Part shown: piece by piece, positions 40,272-48,410 of the stretch
How positions within the stretch are numbered: position 1 is the first letter of the stretch
How the letters are laid out: each line of letters begins with the position of its first letter
Assembly: GCA_963815665.1 (NCBI GenBank)
Contig: CAWFHN010000023.1
Coordinates: 124,001 to 188,000, forward strand
From: DASUPK01 sp963815665
Lineage (GTDB): Bacteria > Actinomycetota > Thermoleophilia > Solirubrobacterales > 70-9
DNA length: 64,000 nucleotides
Direction: 5' to 3'
The notes under the pieces: model-generated
Databases searched by the model: none
The model's input: only the letters and a program-made list of their open reading frames with translations
Told to the model about the DNA's origin: nothing
Program-made: the position numbers and the translations under genes

Positions 40272-41539
40272 GGCGCCGGTCGGAGGAGCTGTACCGGCGA
40301 GCGCTCAAGGTCCTTCCCGGGGGGGTCAACTCGCCGGTGCGAGCGATGGGCTCCATCGGCCGCGACCCGCTCTTCATCGACCGCGGTGACGGTCCCTATA
40401 TCTGGGACGTCGACGGCAATCGCTACGTCGACTGGGTCTCCTCCTGGGGGCCGCTGATCCTGGGCCACGCGGACCCGCTGGTGGTCGAGGCGATCCGCGC
40501 GGCGGCCGGTCGCGGCGCCAGCTACGGCGCTCCCACCGCCGGCGAGATCGATCTGGCGACCGAGGTGGCCGATCGTTTCGCGAGCGTGGAGATGAGTCGC
40601 ATGACCAGCTCGGGCACCGAGGCGACGATGTCGGCGCTGCGACTCGCCCGCGCCGCCACCGGTCGCACCACGATCCTCAAGTTCGCGGGGGCATACCACG
40701 GCCACGTCGACGGCCTGCTGGCCGAGGGCGGCTCCGGCCTGGCCACGGCGGGAGTCCCCGCCAGCCCCGGCGTCACCGAGGCCCAGGCCTCGGACACTGT
40801 GATCGTGCCCTGGAACAACGCCGACGCGGTCGCCGAGGCGATCTCTAGGGGCCGGCCGGCCGCCGTGATCGCGGAACCCATCCCGGCCAACATGGGCGTC
40901 GTCCCACCCGATCCGGGCTTCCTGGAGATGCTCAGGGACACGACCGCCGAGGTCGGCTCGCTCCTCATCCTCGACGAGGTGATCAGCGGCTTCCGGGTGG
41001 CCCGGGGAGGCGCCCAGGAGCTGCTCGGCCTCGACGCGGACCTGACCGTGATGGGCAAGATCCTGGGCGGCGGGCTTCCCGCTGCCGCGTACGGCGGCTC
41101 GCGCGAGCTGATGGAGCGGATCGCCCCCGCCGGCGACGTCTACCAGGCCGGGACCCTGTCCGGCAACCCGCTGGCGGTGGCCGCCGGCCTTGCGACGCTG
41201 CGCAAGCTGGACGGGGCGGCCTACGTCGGTATCGAGTCCATCACCACCCGGCTCGCCACCGGGTTGCGGCGCGCGGCCGGGGACCGGCCGATCCAGGTGG
41301 CGAGCGTTCCCGGTCTGCTCACGGTCTTCTTCAGCGCCGAGGAGGTCCGGGACTTCGCCGGCGCAACGGCATGCGACGCCAAGGCATACGGCCGTTTTTG
41401 CCGGGCCATGCTCGAGCGCGGCGTCTATCCGCCCGCCTCGCAGTTCGAGGCGTGGTTCCCCTCCCTCGCCCATGACGACGAGTCGATCGAGCGCACGATC
41501 GCGGCCGCCGGCGAGGCGTTCGAGCACGCCATTCTCTGA
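40268..41539 (+). CDS. hemL: Glutamate-1-semialdehyde 2,1-aminomutase, no canonical start at family N-terminus
   Basis: PLP enzyme that makes 5-aminolevulinate in the C5 pathway. Motifs present: LPGGVNSPVRAMG, YVDWVSSWGPLILGH, MTSSGTEATMSALRLAR, YHGHVDGLL, LDEVISGFR, the PLP Lys in VMGKILGGGLP and AGTLSGNPLA. The first ATG/GTG/TTG is the GTG at 40337, which would delete most of the conserved GGVNSPVRA start. The reading frame SEELYRRALKVLPGG continues up to an ATA at 40268 that overlaps the previous stop (ATAG). I place the start there (423 residues, normal length) as an inference. Confidence 0.9.
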   Translation: MGRRSEELYRRALKVLPGGVNSPVRAMGSIGRDPLFIDRGDGPYIWDVDGNRYVDWVSSWGPLILGHADPLVVEAIRAAAGRGASYGAPTAGEIDLATEVADRFASVEMSRMTSSGTEATMSALRLARAATGRTTILKFAGAYHGHVDGLLAEGGSGLATAGVPASPGVTEAQASDTVIVPWNNADAVAEAISRGRPAAVIAEPIPANMGVVPPDPGFLEMLRDTTAEVGSLLILDEVISGFRVARGGAQELLGLDADLTVMGKILGGGLPAAAYGGSRELMERIAPAGDVYQAGTLSGNPLAVAAGLATLRKLDGAAYVGIESITTRLATGLRRAAGDRPIQVASVPGLLTVFFSAEEVRDFAGATACDAKAYGRFCRAMLERGVYPPASQFEAWFPSLAHDDESIERTIAAAGEAFEHAIL

Positions 41540-41564
41540 CGCCTCGCTCTAATCTCGCATCGGA

Positions 41565-42176
41565 ATGGCCTCGACCGTCACCTCTCTCGCCGCCCTTGCG
41601 GCCCTCCTTCGCGACGGCGACAACGTGATCTCGCCCTATGTCCGCGACTCGGATGACGAGCCCACGCTGGGCTCGCTGGCGGCGGCCGGCCCGCGCGGAA
41701 GCGAGGCGCCCGACGAGTACACGCTGCTCGTCGAGGCGATCCGCGAGGGGTACCTGCTGCACTACGAGACCCCGAGGCTGATCGACGGGGCGGACGCGGA
41801 CCTGCGGCTGCTCGCGGGTGACTACCTCTACGCCCTGGGCCTCGAGAAGCTCGCCGCCAGGGGGGATCTCGACGCGGTGCGGGAGCTGGCCGACCTGATC
41901 AGCCTCTCGGCGCAGGTCCACGCGGAGAACGGGGACGGCTCCGACGACCCACGCTCAGCCGCGCTCTGGCTCGCGTCGATGGTTGCGGTGGGCGCCGGCG
42001 CCACCGACGAGCACGAGAAGGCCAAGGAGGCGTTGCGGCGTGACGAGCCCGGCGCGGTCGAGAAGCTCGTCCAAAACGCGACCGAGACGGCCCGCCGATC
42101 GGGCATGGCCGACGCCCTGGCTCGCGCAGCCGAGGCGATAGGGTTCGCCGCCGAGGACGTCCCGAAACGTGGCTGA
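41565..42176 (+). CDS. Conserved hypothetical protein upstream of Rieske gene
   Basis: Unknown function. It has 203 residues, all-helical by composition and acidic, with no membrane segment. The central DADLRLLAGDYLYALGLEKLAARGDLDAVRELADL segment has a faint likeness to all-alpha polyprenyl synthase regulatory subunits, but no DDxxD catalytic motif is present. It overlaps qcrA by eight bases and shares a unit with the bc complex, menG and a polyprenyl synthase, so a helper role in menaquinone chain synthesis is conceivable. Putative -10 TAATCT ends nine bases before the ATG. Confidence 0.65.
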   Translation: MASTVTSLAALAALLRDGDNVISPYVRDSDDEPTLGSLAAAGPRGSEAPDEYTLLVEAIREGYLLHYETPRLIDGADADLRLLAGDYLYALGLEKLAARGDLDAVRELADLISLSAQVHAENGDGSDDPRSAALWLASMVAVGAGATDEHEKAKEALRRDEPGAVEKLVQNATETARRSGMADALARAAEAIGFAAEDVPKRG

Positions 42177-42855
42177 TCAGGGAAACGACAAGCAGGGGGC
42201 ACCGAAGGGCCTACCGAGCCCCGACCCCGCGGGCTACTTCGAGGGCGAGTCCATGAACCGGCGGACCGCCTTCACCATCGGCGTCCAGGCGATCGGGGGG
42301 ATCGCCGGGGCCGCGATCGTGCTCCCCGCGATCGGCTTCGCCGCCGCTCCGCTCTTCGAGCAGGAGGACGAGCCCTGGCAGGCGGTCGGCCAGACCTCGG
42401 ACTTCACCCCCGACACCTACCGGACGGTGGTGATCACCGCGGTTGAGGGCATCGGCGAGACCGGCAAGACGACCGTTTACGTGCGCCGGGGCGATCCCAG
42501 CCTCACCGGCCTGCCCTCGGGGTACGAGCCCGAGACCTCTGACGAGTACATCGCGATCACCACCCGCTGCGCGCACCTCGGTTGCCCCGTGCGCTTCGTC
42601 GAGGCCGCCGGCAACTTCATCTGCCCGTGCCACGGCGGCGTCTACGGCTTCCTCGGGGAGCGGATCGGCGGCCCGCCGGTGCGTCCGCTGGATCGCTTCC
42701 AGACTCGGGTCAACGACGGGCAGGTCGAGGTCGGTCCGCGCTACAGCGTCACCAATCACTTCGACCCGGTGCGTGCCCGGGACCCGGGCGAGTTCACCGG
42801 AGGCGTCTGGAACTACCTCTACCCGCCGCGGCCCTCGGTGCCGCCGCCGCCGTAG
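42169..42855 (+). CDS. qcrA: Rieske iron-sulfur subunit of menaquinol-cytochrome c reductase
   Basis: Holds the 2Fe-2S cluster that oxidises menaquinol. It has 228 residues from a GTG. A cytoplasmic start with a twin-arginine-like MNRRTAFTIG is followed by one membrane helix, then the Rieske fold with CAHLGC and CPCHGG (both Cys-His pairs). The twin Arg fits export by the Tat system encoded at 47293-48378. It is followed after nine bases by qcrB. Confidence 0.94.
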   Translation: MADQGNDKQGAPKGLPSPDPAGYFEGESMNRRTAFTIGVQAIGGIAGAAIVLPAIGFAAAPLFEQEDEPWQAVGQTSDFTPDTYRTVVITAVEGIGETGKTTVYVRRGDPSLTGLPSGYEPETSDEYIAITTRCAHLGCPVRFVEAAGNFICPCHGGVYGFLGERIGGPPVRPLDRFQTRVNDGQVEVGPRYSVTNHFDPVRARDPGEFTGGVWNYLYPPRPSVPPPP

Positions 42856-42864
42856 GGGGCGATC

Positions 42865-43671
42865 ATGCCGAAGCTTCCAAAGCCAGGTCCACTGAGCCGG
42901 CCGGCAAAGCCGGGCGAGCGCGCGAACGGCGCGAACGGCAACGGCGCCGGCCCCGCCGAGGTCGCCAAGGAGGCGGGCGGCGACGTCCTGGGGTGGGTCG
43001 ACGAGCGCACCGGCGCCACGGGATTCCTCACCGCAATGCTCTACCGCAAGGTGCCGAAGGGCACCAACTGGTTCTACACGCTCGGATCGGCGACGCTCTT
43101 CGCCTTCACCTTCCAGGCCCTGACCGGCGTCTTCCTGGCGATGTACTACACGCCGTCGCCCACCCAGGCCTACGGCTCGATCACCCACCTCACCAACGAC
43201 GTCTGGATGGGCGAGTTCGTCCGCGGCATGCACAAGTGGGGCGCCTCGGTGATGATCATCTGCATCTTCCTGCACATGGGCCGCGTCTTCTTCTTCGGCG
43301 CCTACAAGTATCCGCGGGAGCTGAACTGGGTGATCGGCGTCGTGCTGCTGATCCTCACCATGCTGATGGGCCTGACCGGCTATCTGCTGCCCTTCGACCA
43401 GCGCTCCTACTGGGCGACGATCGTCGCCAACAACATCACCGGGACCGGCCCCGTGGTCGGCCCGTATCTCGCTGACTTCCTGCGCGCCGGCCCCGAGATC
43501 GGCGCCACGACCCTCTCGCGGTTCTACGCGATCCACATGCTCCTTGTGCCGGGGTTGATCATCGCCCTGATCGGGGCGCACCTGTACCTGGTGGTCAAGC
43601 TGGGCACCACCGCTCCGCCGTGGCTCAAGGGCGAGCGGCCGAAGTCGCTGCGCAAGGAGGAGGTCGGGTGA
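42865..43671 (+). CDS. qcrB: Cytochrome b6-type subunit of menaquinol-cytochrome c reductase
   Basis: Di-haem membrane subunit. It has 268 residues: a Pro/Gly/Asn-rich start, then four membrane helices with the haem-ligand pattern HMGRVFFFGAYKYPRELNW, LMGLTGYLLPFDQRSYWAT and IHMLLVPGLIIALIGAHLYLV. It corresponds to the N-terminal (b6) half only; the C-terminal half is in the next gene. It overlaps qcrC by four bases. Confidence 0.94.
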   Translation: MPKLPKPGPLSRPAKPGERANGANGNGAGPAEVAKEAGGDVLGWVDERTGATGFLTAMLYRKVPKGTNWFYTLGSATLFAFTFQALTGVFLAMYYTPSPTQAYGSITHLTNDVWMGEFVRGMHKWGASVMIICIFLHMGRVFFFGAYKYPRELNWVIGVVLLILTMLMGLTGYLLPFDQRSYWATIVANNITGTGPVVGPYLADFLRAGPEIGATTLSRFYAIHMLLVPGLIIALIGAHLYLVVKLGTTAPPWLKGERPKSLRKEEVG

Positions 43672-44369
43672 ACAGGCGGGAGAAGGAGGAATACCTCCGC
43701 GGGTACGAGTCCCTGAAGAAGAAGGGCAAGCCCTTCTTCCCCTATGCCGTCCTGAAGGACACGACGATGATGCTGATCGTCGCGCTCGTGATCGTCGCGC
43801 TGTCGATCGTCCTAGGCGCCGAGCAGGGCCCGAAGGTCGACCCGACCACGACCACCTATACGCCGCGGCCGGAGTGGTACTTCTTCTTCCTCTTCGAGCT
43901 GCTGCGGGTGATCAAACCGCCGTGGGCGGTCCCGATCGCGACGATCGGGATCCCGACGATCGCCATGGTGCTTCTGCTCCTGCTGCCGTTCTATGACCGC
44001 AACTCGGAGCGAAGACCGGAGCGCAGGCCGATCGCCCTGACAGCGGGAATCCTGACGGTCATCGCGATGGCCTACCTGACATTCCTCGGCGCCACCGCGG
44101 GGCCGCCGAGCGAGATCGACCTGAAGACGACCGCCGCGCTCGAGCCGGGCAAGGAGGTCGTCGCCCAATCGGGCTGCCTCGCCTGCCACAAGCTTGGGGA
44201 CAACGGCAACGACGGGCCGGGGCCCGAGCTGACGCACATCGGCGCCCGCCTGCCCAGGAACGCGATCGCGCGCTCGCTCCAGGTCGGGCCGAGCATCATG
44301 CCGTCGTACTCGGGCCTGCCGCCGCAGAAGTTCGCGGCGCTGACCGCCTACATCGCCTCGCTGAACTGA
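43668..44369 (+). CDS. qcrC: Cytochrome b subunit IV fused to cytochrome c (QcrC-like)
   Basis: It has 233 residues from a GTG. The N-terminal ~140 residues are the subunit-IV part, with RPEWYFFFLFELLRVIK and three membrane helices. The C-terminal part is a single-haem cytochrome c with CLACH as haem site and a Met in SIMPSYSGLPPQ as likely axial ligand. This b/c fusion matches the Bacillus QcrC arrangement, so the complex is the menaquinol type. The frame is open upstream of 43668 but is antisense-like there. Confidence 0.93.
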   Translation: MNRREKEEYLRGYESLKKKGKPFFPYAVLKDTTMMLIVALVIVALSIVLGAEQGPKVDPTTTTYTPRPEWYFFFLFELLRVIKPPWAVPIATIGIPTIAMVLLLLLPFYDRNSERRPERRPIALTAGILTVIAMAYLTFLGATAGPPSEIDLKTTAALEPGKEVVAQSGCLACHKLGDNGNDGPGPELTHIGARLPRNAIARSLQVGPSIMPSYSGLPPQKFAALTAYIASLN

Positions 44370-44378
44370 GTCTGGGAC

Positions 44379-44384
44379 TAACCT
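44379..44384 (+). promoter_or_regulatory. -10 hexamer TAACCT, leaderless promoter of menG
   Basis: TAACCT ends seven bases before the ATG at 44392. It would allow menG and the prenyl synthase to be expressed apart from the qcr genes. Confidence 0.45.
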
Positions 44385-44391
44385 CGGCGTA

Positions 44392-45138
44392 ATGAGTGTC
44401 TCGTCCGGCACCGAGGCCGGCAGCGGCGTCCCGCGGCGCGACTCGGAGGAGTTCGCGACGGAGGTCCGCGGCATGTTCGACCGGATCGCCGGGGTGTACG
44501 ACCTGATGAACTCGGCGATGACCGCCGGGCTCCACCACCAGTGGCGGGAGCGGGCGGTCGATCGAGCGCAGGTCGGCCCCGGCTCGGACGCCCTCGACGT
44601 CTGCTGCGGCACCGGAGACCTCGCCCTCGAGCTGAGGCGGCGGATCGGGCCGGACGGCCGGGTGGTCGGCAGCGACTTCTCCGAGCCGATGCTCGAGCTG
44701 GCGCGGCGCAAGAGCGGCGACGAGGGCCTGCCGGTGGAGTTCGGCTGGGCGGACGCACTCGACCTGCCCTACGGGGACGCGAGCTTCAACGCGGTCACGA
44801 TCGGCTTCGGCGCGCGCAACCTCGCCGACCTCAACCGGGGCCTCGCCGAGATGGCGCGCGTGCTGCGGCCCGGGGGCCGTCTGGTGATCCTCGAGATCAC
44901 GCGGCCGCAGCGCGAGCCGCTCGCGAGCTTCTACTCGCTCTGGTTCGACCGCGTCGTTCCCGTGATCGGCACGTTCGCCGGCGACTCCGACGCCTACAAC
45001 TACCTGCCGAACTCGGTCCGCACCTTCCCCGCGCCGGAGACGCTGGCGGGGATGATGGAGGCCGCAGGTTTCACGGAGATCCGCTGGCTCCTGCTGGGCG
45101 GTGGGATCATCGCCATCCACAGCGGCACCAAGGCCTGA
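44392..45138 (+). CDS. menG: Demethylmenaquinone methyltransferase MenG/UbiE
   Basis: Last step of menaquinone synthesis. It has 248 residues with family motifs VRGMFDRIAGVYDLMNSAMTAGLHHQWR, CCGTGDLALEL (SAM motif I), FNAVTIGFGARNLADL and YNYLPNSVRTFP. All match UbiE/MenG, not a general methyltransferase. The TGATG junction with the next gene shows tight coupling to the polyprenyl synthase that provides the side chain. Confidence 0.94.
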   Translation: MSVSSGTEAGSGVPRRDSEEFATEVRGMFDRIAGVYDLMNSAMTAGLHHQWRERAVDRAQVGPGSDALDVCCGTGDLALELRRRIGPDGRVVGSDFSEPMLELARRKSGDEGLPVEFGWADALDLPYGDASFNAVTIGFGARNLADLNRGLAEMARVLRPGGRLVILEITRPQREPLASFYSLWFDRVVPVIGTFAGDSDAYNYLPNSVRTFPAPETLAGMMEAAGFTEIRWLLLGGGIIAIHSGTKA

Positions 45139-46118
45139 TGACCCGCTCCTCCATTCCACCGCCCGTGACCGCCGTGATGGACGCCGCCAGCGCCTGGCTC
45201 CCGGCGCGCATGGCCGAGGTCGAGGACCGGCTGGCCAGCCTCTCCGCGGGCTACGGGCCGCGGCTGGGCGAGGAGGCCGAGGCCACCCTGACCGCCGGCG
45301 GCAAGCGGCTGCGCCCCCTGCTGGTCCTGATGGCCGCCGGCGAGGGAGCCGGGGACCGAGCTGTCCGGACCGCCTCGGCCGTGGAGCTCGTCCACATGGC
45401 GACGCTCGTCCACGACGACGTGCTCGACGGCGCCCCGGTCCGTCGCGGCCGCCCGACGGTCGTGGCTCGCTCGGGCAGGGACAGGGCCGTTGGGGTGGGG
45501 GACCTGCTCTTCTCGCGCGCCTTCGCCGAGCTCGCCGTTGACGGCGGGGAGGCCGAGGTCGCCGAGCTCAGCGCGGCCTCGGTCGCACTGGCCTCCGGGG
45601 AGCTGGCCCAGCGTCACGACGCCTTCGACATCTCGGTCACCGAGGAGCGCTACCTGGAGCGCTGCTCACTGAAGACGGCCCGGCTCTTCGAGTCCGCCTG
45701 CCGGCTCGGCCGCCTCGCCTCCGGGGCTTCGGGCACCGAGGAGCTCGCCTCGTTCGGACGGGAGATCGGCCTCGCCTTCCAGTTGCTCGACGACGTCCTC
45801 GACGTCACCGGGCCGCCTGAGAGGACGGGGAAGGCTCGCGGGACGGACCTGCTGGACGGCACCGTGACGCTGCCGCTGATCCTGGCTCGCGAGCGCGATC
45901 CGGGGTTGGAGTCGGCCGAGCTGCGGGTCCTGGATCAGGCCGGCGCCGAGCGGATGTGCGACCGGATCGCGGCGACCGGGGCGCTCGAGGAAGTGCGTGG
46001 TCGCGCCGAGCAGGGAATCAAGCGTGCCAAGCGGACCCTCGAGTCCGAGGACTTCTCGGACGAGGAGCGCCAGCTACTCGCGATGATCGCCGACGGGGTC
46101 GTCGAGCGGTACTCATAA
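45138..46118 (+). CDS. Polyprenyl diphosphate synthase (trans-isoprenyl synthase)
   Basis: Chain-extends isopentenyl diphosphate, here probably for the menaquinone tail. It has 326 residues from the ATG at 45138. GGKRLRPLLVL is followed by the first Asp-rich motif in LVHDDVLDGAPVRRG and the second in FQLLDDVLDVTG; GTDLLDGTVTLPLI is the late conserved motif. Both Asp-rich motifs are the compact DDxxD form. Product length cannot be read from sequence. A terminator hairpin starts right after the stop. Confidence 0.9.
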   Translation: MTRSSIPPPVTAVMDAASAWLPARMAEVEDRLASLSAGYGPRLGEEAEATLTAGGKRLRPLLVLMAAGEGAGDRAVRTASAVELVHMATLVHDDVLDGAPVRRGRPTVVARSGRDRAVGVGDLLFSRAFAELAVDGGEAEVAELSAASVALASGELAQRHDAFDISVTEERYLERCSLKTARLFESACRLGRLASGASGTEELASFGREIGLAFQLLDDVLDVTGPPERTGKARGTDLLDGTVTLPLILARERDPGLESAELRVLDQAGAERMCDRIAATGALEEVRGRAEQGIKRAKRTLESEDFSDEERQLLAMIADGVVERYS

Positions 46119-46146
46119 GAACGACGGCCCCGGAGGGCCGCCGTTC
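46119..46146 (+). terminator. Terminator hairpin after polyprenyl synthase
   Basis: GAACGACGGCCC (46119-46130), loop CGGA, GGGCCGCCGTTC (46135-46146): a 12-base stem with one mismatch, one base after the TAA. It separates the convergent gene at 46186-46548. Confidence 0.7.
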
Positions 46147-46185
46147 GCAGCGCAGGGAGGTGACTCGTTGGAGTGGTGCTTCGCG

Positions 46186-46548
46186 CTAGAAGTCCTCTGG
46201 GAGGATGCTGTCGCTCGCCAGCGCCATGGCGAGACGATCGGCCTCTTCCTCCATGTTCGCCCGGGTGAGCGAACGAAGATCCTCGATCAGCTCCTGGCCG
46301 CCACGATCCAGCTCCTCGTCGTAGGCGTCGACCTCCGACTGTGAGTAGCTGTCCCGGGCCCACCACTCGCATTCGGGGCAGCGGAGCTCGACGTGCCAGT
46401 ACCCGTCTCCCTGCTCGTGCCAATTGGCGGGCTGAACCAGGGTCGATGAGCAGATCGGGCAGGCGTGCATGCCCTCGGCGGACTTCGTGCCCGTGTGCGT
46501 CAGGGGCTGAGTGTCTGTCCGCTTCGGATCTCCCATCGTGTGTGACAT
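46186..46548 (-). CDS. Small zinc-ribbon protein, unknown function
   Basis: It has 120 residues from the ATG at 46548 (an upstream start adds seven). A CPIC...CPEC pair (about 29-60) with WHVELRCPECEWW forms a zinc ribbon. The acidic helical C-terminus (VDAYDEELDRGGQELIEDLRSLTRANMEEEADR) may bind a partner. It looks like actinobacterial zinc-ribbon proteins of unknown role. The upstream region on its strand is Pro/Thr-rich and not needed. Confidence 0.75.
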   Translation of the reverse strand: MSHTMGDPKRTDTQPLTHTGTKSAEGMHACPICSSTLVQPANWHEQGDGYWHVELRCPECEWWARDSYSQSEVDAYDEELDRGGQELIEDLRSLTRANMEEEADRLAMALASDSILPEDF

Positions 46549-46656
46549 ATCGGGCTGGGCGCCCGCCACCTTTAGGCAAAAAGTGGGGTTTTTTCACGTC
46601 TGCGGATAACCCCGCATCCAGCGACTTCTCGCGTTTTCGCCCTCGCAACCCCGGAA

Positions 46657-46662
46657 TAGACT
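46657..46662 (+). promoter_or_regulatory. -10 hexamer TAGACT, leaderless promoter of dcd
   Basis: TAGACT ends six bases before the ATG at 46669. The stretch upstream (46570-46650) is unusually T-rich for the window. Confidence 0.5.
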
Positions 46663-46668
46663 GATTCG

Positions 46669-47238
46669 ATGGTTCTCAGCGACCGCACGATCAAGGAGGA
46701 GATCTCGGCCGGCAGGCTGGTCTTCGACCCCTACGACGAGGAGCTCGTGCAGCCCTCCAGCGTCGACATGCGCGTCGATCGCAGCTTTCGGGTCTTCAAC
46801 AACTCGCGCTACCCGTACATCGACGTGCGGGAGCCGATGGAGAACCTGACTGAGCTTGTGAAGGTCGAGGACGGCGAGCCGTTCGTCCTCCACCCGGGTG
46901 AGTTCGTCCTGGGCCAGACCCTCGAGCGGGTCGCCCTTCCCGACGATCTGGTGGCGCGCCTGGAGGGAAAGAGCTCCCTCGGGCGGCTCGGGCTGGTGAT
47001 CCACTCCACGGCTGGGTTCGTGGATCCCGGTTTCGAGGGGAACCTCACCCTCGAGCTTTCCAATCTCGCCACCCTGCCGATCACGATCTACCACGGAATG
47101 CCGATCGGGCAGATCTCCTTCATGCGGATGGACGGGCCTGTCGATCACGCCTACGGCGACAAGGAGGCCGGCAGCAAGTACCAGGGACAGGCGGAGCCGA
47201 CGGCGAGCCGCTTCTACCTCAACTTCGACCGGCGGTAA
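46669..47238 (+). CDS. dcd: dCTP deaminase (probably bifunctional dCTP deaminase/dUTPase)
   Basis: Converts dCTP to dUTP, and in the bifunctional type on to dUMP. It has 189 residues starting MVLSDRTIKEEI. It shows VQPSSVDMRV, GKSSLGRLGLVIHSTAGFVDPGFEG (nucleotide-binding loop), the catalytic Glu in NLTLELSN, and SKYQGQ near the end. Actinobacterial homologues of this length are mostly bifunctional; that activity is inferred from family. Confidence 0.94.
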   Translation: MVLSDRTIKEEISAGRLVFDPYDEELVQPSSVDMRVDRSFRVFNNSRYPYIDVREPMENLTELVKVEDGEPFVLHPGEFVLGQTLERVALPDDLVARLEGKSSLGRLGLVIHSTAGFVDPGFEGNLTLELSNLATLPITIYHGMPIGQISFMRMDGPVDHAYGDKEAGSKYQGQAEPTASRFYLNFDRR

Positions 47239-47278
47239 GCGCCGCATAAGGAATGGGGGCGAAGCGCCCGCCTGCCGC

Positions 47279-47284
47279 TAACAT
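47279..47284 (+). promoter_or_regulatory. -10 hexamer TAACAT, leaderless promoter of tatA
   Basis: TAACAT ends eight bases before the ATG at 47293. Confidence 0.45.
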
Positions 47285-47292
47285 GCGGCGCG

Positions 47293-47589
47293 ATGCCCAA
47301 CGTGGGACCGCTGGAGATAGCCGTCGTTCTCATCATCGTCCTGATCATCTTCGGGCCGAAGCGCCTTCCTGAGCTTGGCCAGTCGATGGGGCGTGGTATC
47401 CGCGAGTTCAAGAACTCCATTTCCGGGGACAGCAGCGATGACAAGGAGTCCCCCGAGGAGAAGCGTCGCGAGTTGGAGGCGAGCCAGGCCGCGCCCAGCG
47501 CTGCCGAGAGCACGCCCGCCCCCAGCGCCGCCGAGAGCGAGACCGCGGAGCCCGTCGAGGGCGAGGTCGTCTCCGAGAACAAGGCCTAG
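47293..47589 (+). CDS. tatA: Sec-independent translocase subunit TatA
   Basis: Pore-forming subunit of the Tat pathway for folded proteins. It has 98 residues: a short N-terminal membrane helix (GPLEIAVVLIIVLIIFGPKRLPELGQSMG), an amphipathic helix (RGIREFKNSIS) and an acidic Ala/Ser/Glu tail with two near-identical AAPSAAEST-like units. The FGPKRLPELG hinge is diagnostic. It lies three bases before tatC. Confidence 0.95.
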   Translation: MPNVGPLEIAVVLIIVLIIFGPKRLPELGQSMGRGIREFKNSISGDSSDDKESPEEKRRELEASQAAPSAAESTPAPSAAESETAEPVEGEVVSENKA

Positions 47590-47592
47590 TCA

Positions 47593-48378
47593 ATGGCCCG
47601 GCTAGGGCCGGTCGATTTCGAGGACCGGCTTACGCTCGTCGAGCACCTCGACGAGCTTCGTTCGCGCATCGTCATCTCGCTCGTCGCGTTCAGCGCCGCC
47701 TTCGCGCTCTGCTTCTGGCAGAACAGCCGCCTGCTCGACATCGCGAACGCGCCCCTGCCCGGCGACAAGACGCCGATCACCTTCGGCGTCGCCGAGCCGT
47801 TCACCACGACCGTGACGATCACCGCCTACGCCGCCCTCGTCATCTCCCTGCCGGTGATCCTCTACCAGGCCTACTCCTTCGTCCTGCCGGCCCTGACCGA
47901 CCGGGAGAAGCGCGTCGTCGTCCCATTCCTGATCGGGGTCCCGCTCCTGTTCGTCGCCGGCGTCCTCTTCGGGTACTTCCTGGTCATCCCCGCCGCCACG
48001 AAGTTCCTCCTCAACTTCAACGACAGCCAATTCAACATCCAGATCAGGGCGCGCGACTACTACGCCTTCTTCACGCTGACGCTCGGGATCATGGGCCTGA
48101 TCTTCCAGCTACCGATAGGGATCCTCGCCGTCACCAGGCTAGGGATCGTCACCCCGAAGCAGCTTTCGCAGAACCGCCGGTACGCGATCATCATCCTCGC
48201 GGTTCTCGCCATGCTGCTGCCCGGAACCGATCCGGTCAGCATGCTGATCGAGCTGGTGCCCCTGCTCCTGCTCTTCGAGGGCAGCCTGATCCTGGCCAGG
48301 ATGTTCGGCAGGCCTGGCGAGAGCCCCGCCGACCGCGACACCACCGTCTCCGAGCCACCGCCCAGCGGGGCGGCGTAG
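47593..48378 (+). CDS. tatC: Sec-independent translocase subunit TatC
   Basis: Receptor for twin-arginine signal peptides. It has 261 residues with six membrane helices. The N-terminal LVEHLDELRSRI is the signal-peptide contact motif, and FVLPALTDREKR plus the loop YFLVIPAATKFLLNFN are conserved. The nearby Rieske protein (42169) is a likely substrate. TatB is not seen, as in Gram-positive TatAC systems. Confidence 0.95.
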   Translation: MARLGPVDFEDRLTLVEHLDELRSRIVISLVAFSAAFALCFWQNSRLLDIANAPLPGDKTPITFGVAEPFTTTVTITAYAALVISLPVILYQAYSFVLPALTDREKRVVVPFLIGVPLLFVAGVLFGYFLVIPAATKFLLNFNDSQFNIQIRARDYYAFFTLTLGIMGLIFQLPIGILAVTRLGIVTPKQLSQNRRYAIIILAVLAMLLPGTDPVSMLIELVPLLLLFEGSLILARMFGRPGESPADRDTTVSEPPPSGAA

Positions 48379-48397
48379 GCGCGGATCCGGGTTCATC

Positions 48398-48403
48398 TAC
48401 GCT
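48398..48403 (+). promoter_or_regulatory. -10 hexamer TACGCT, leaderless promoter
   Basis: TACGCT ends seven bases before the GTG at 48411. Confidence 0.4.
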
Positions 48404-48410
48404 TCCGCCC

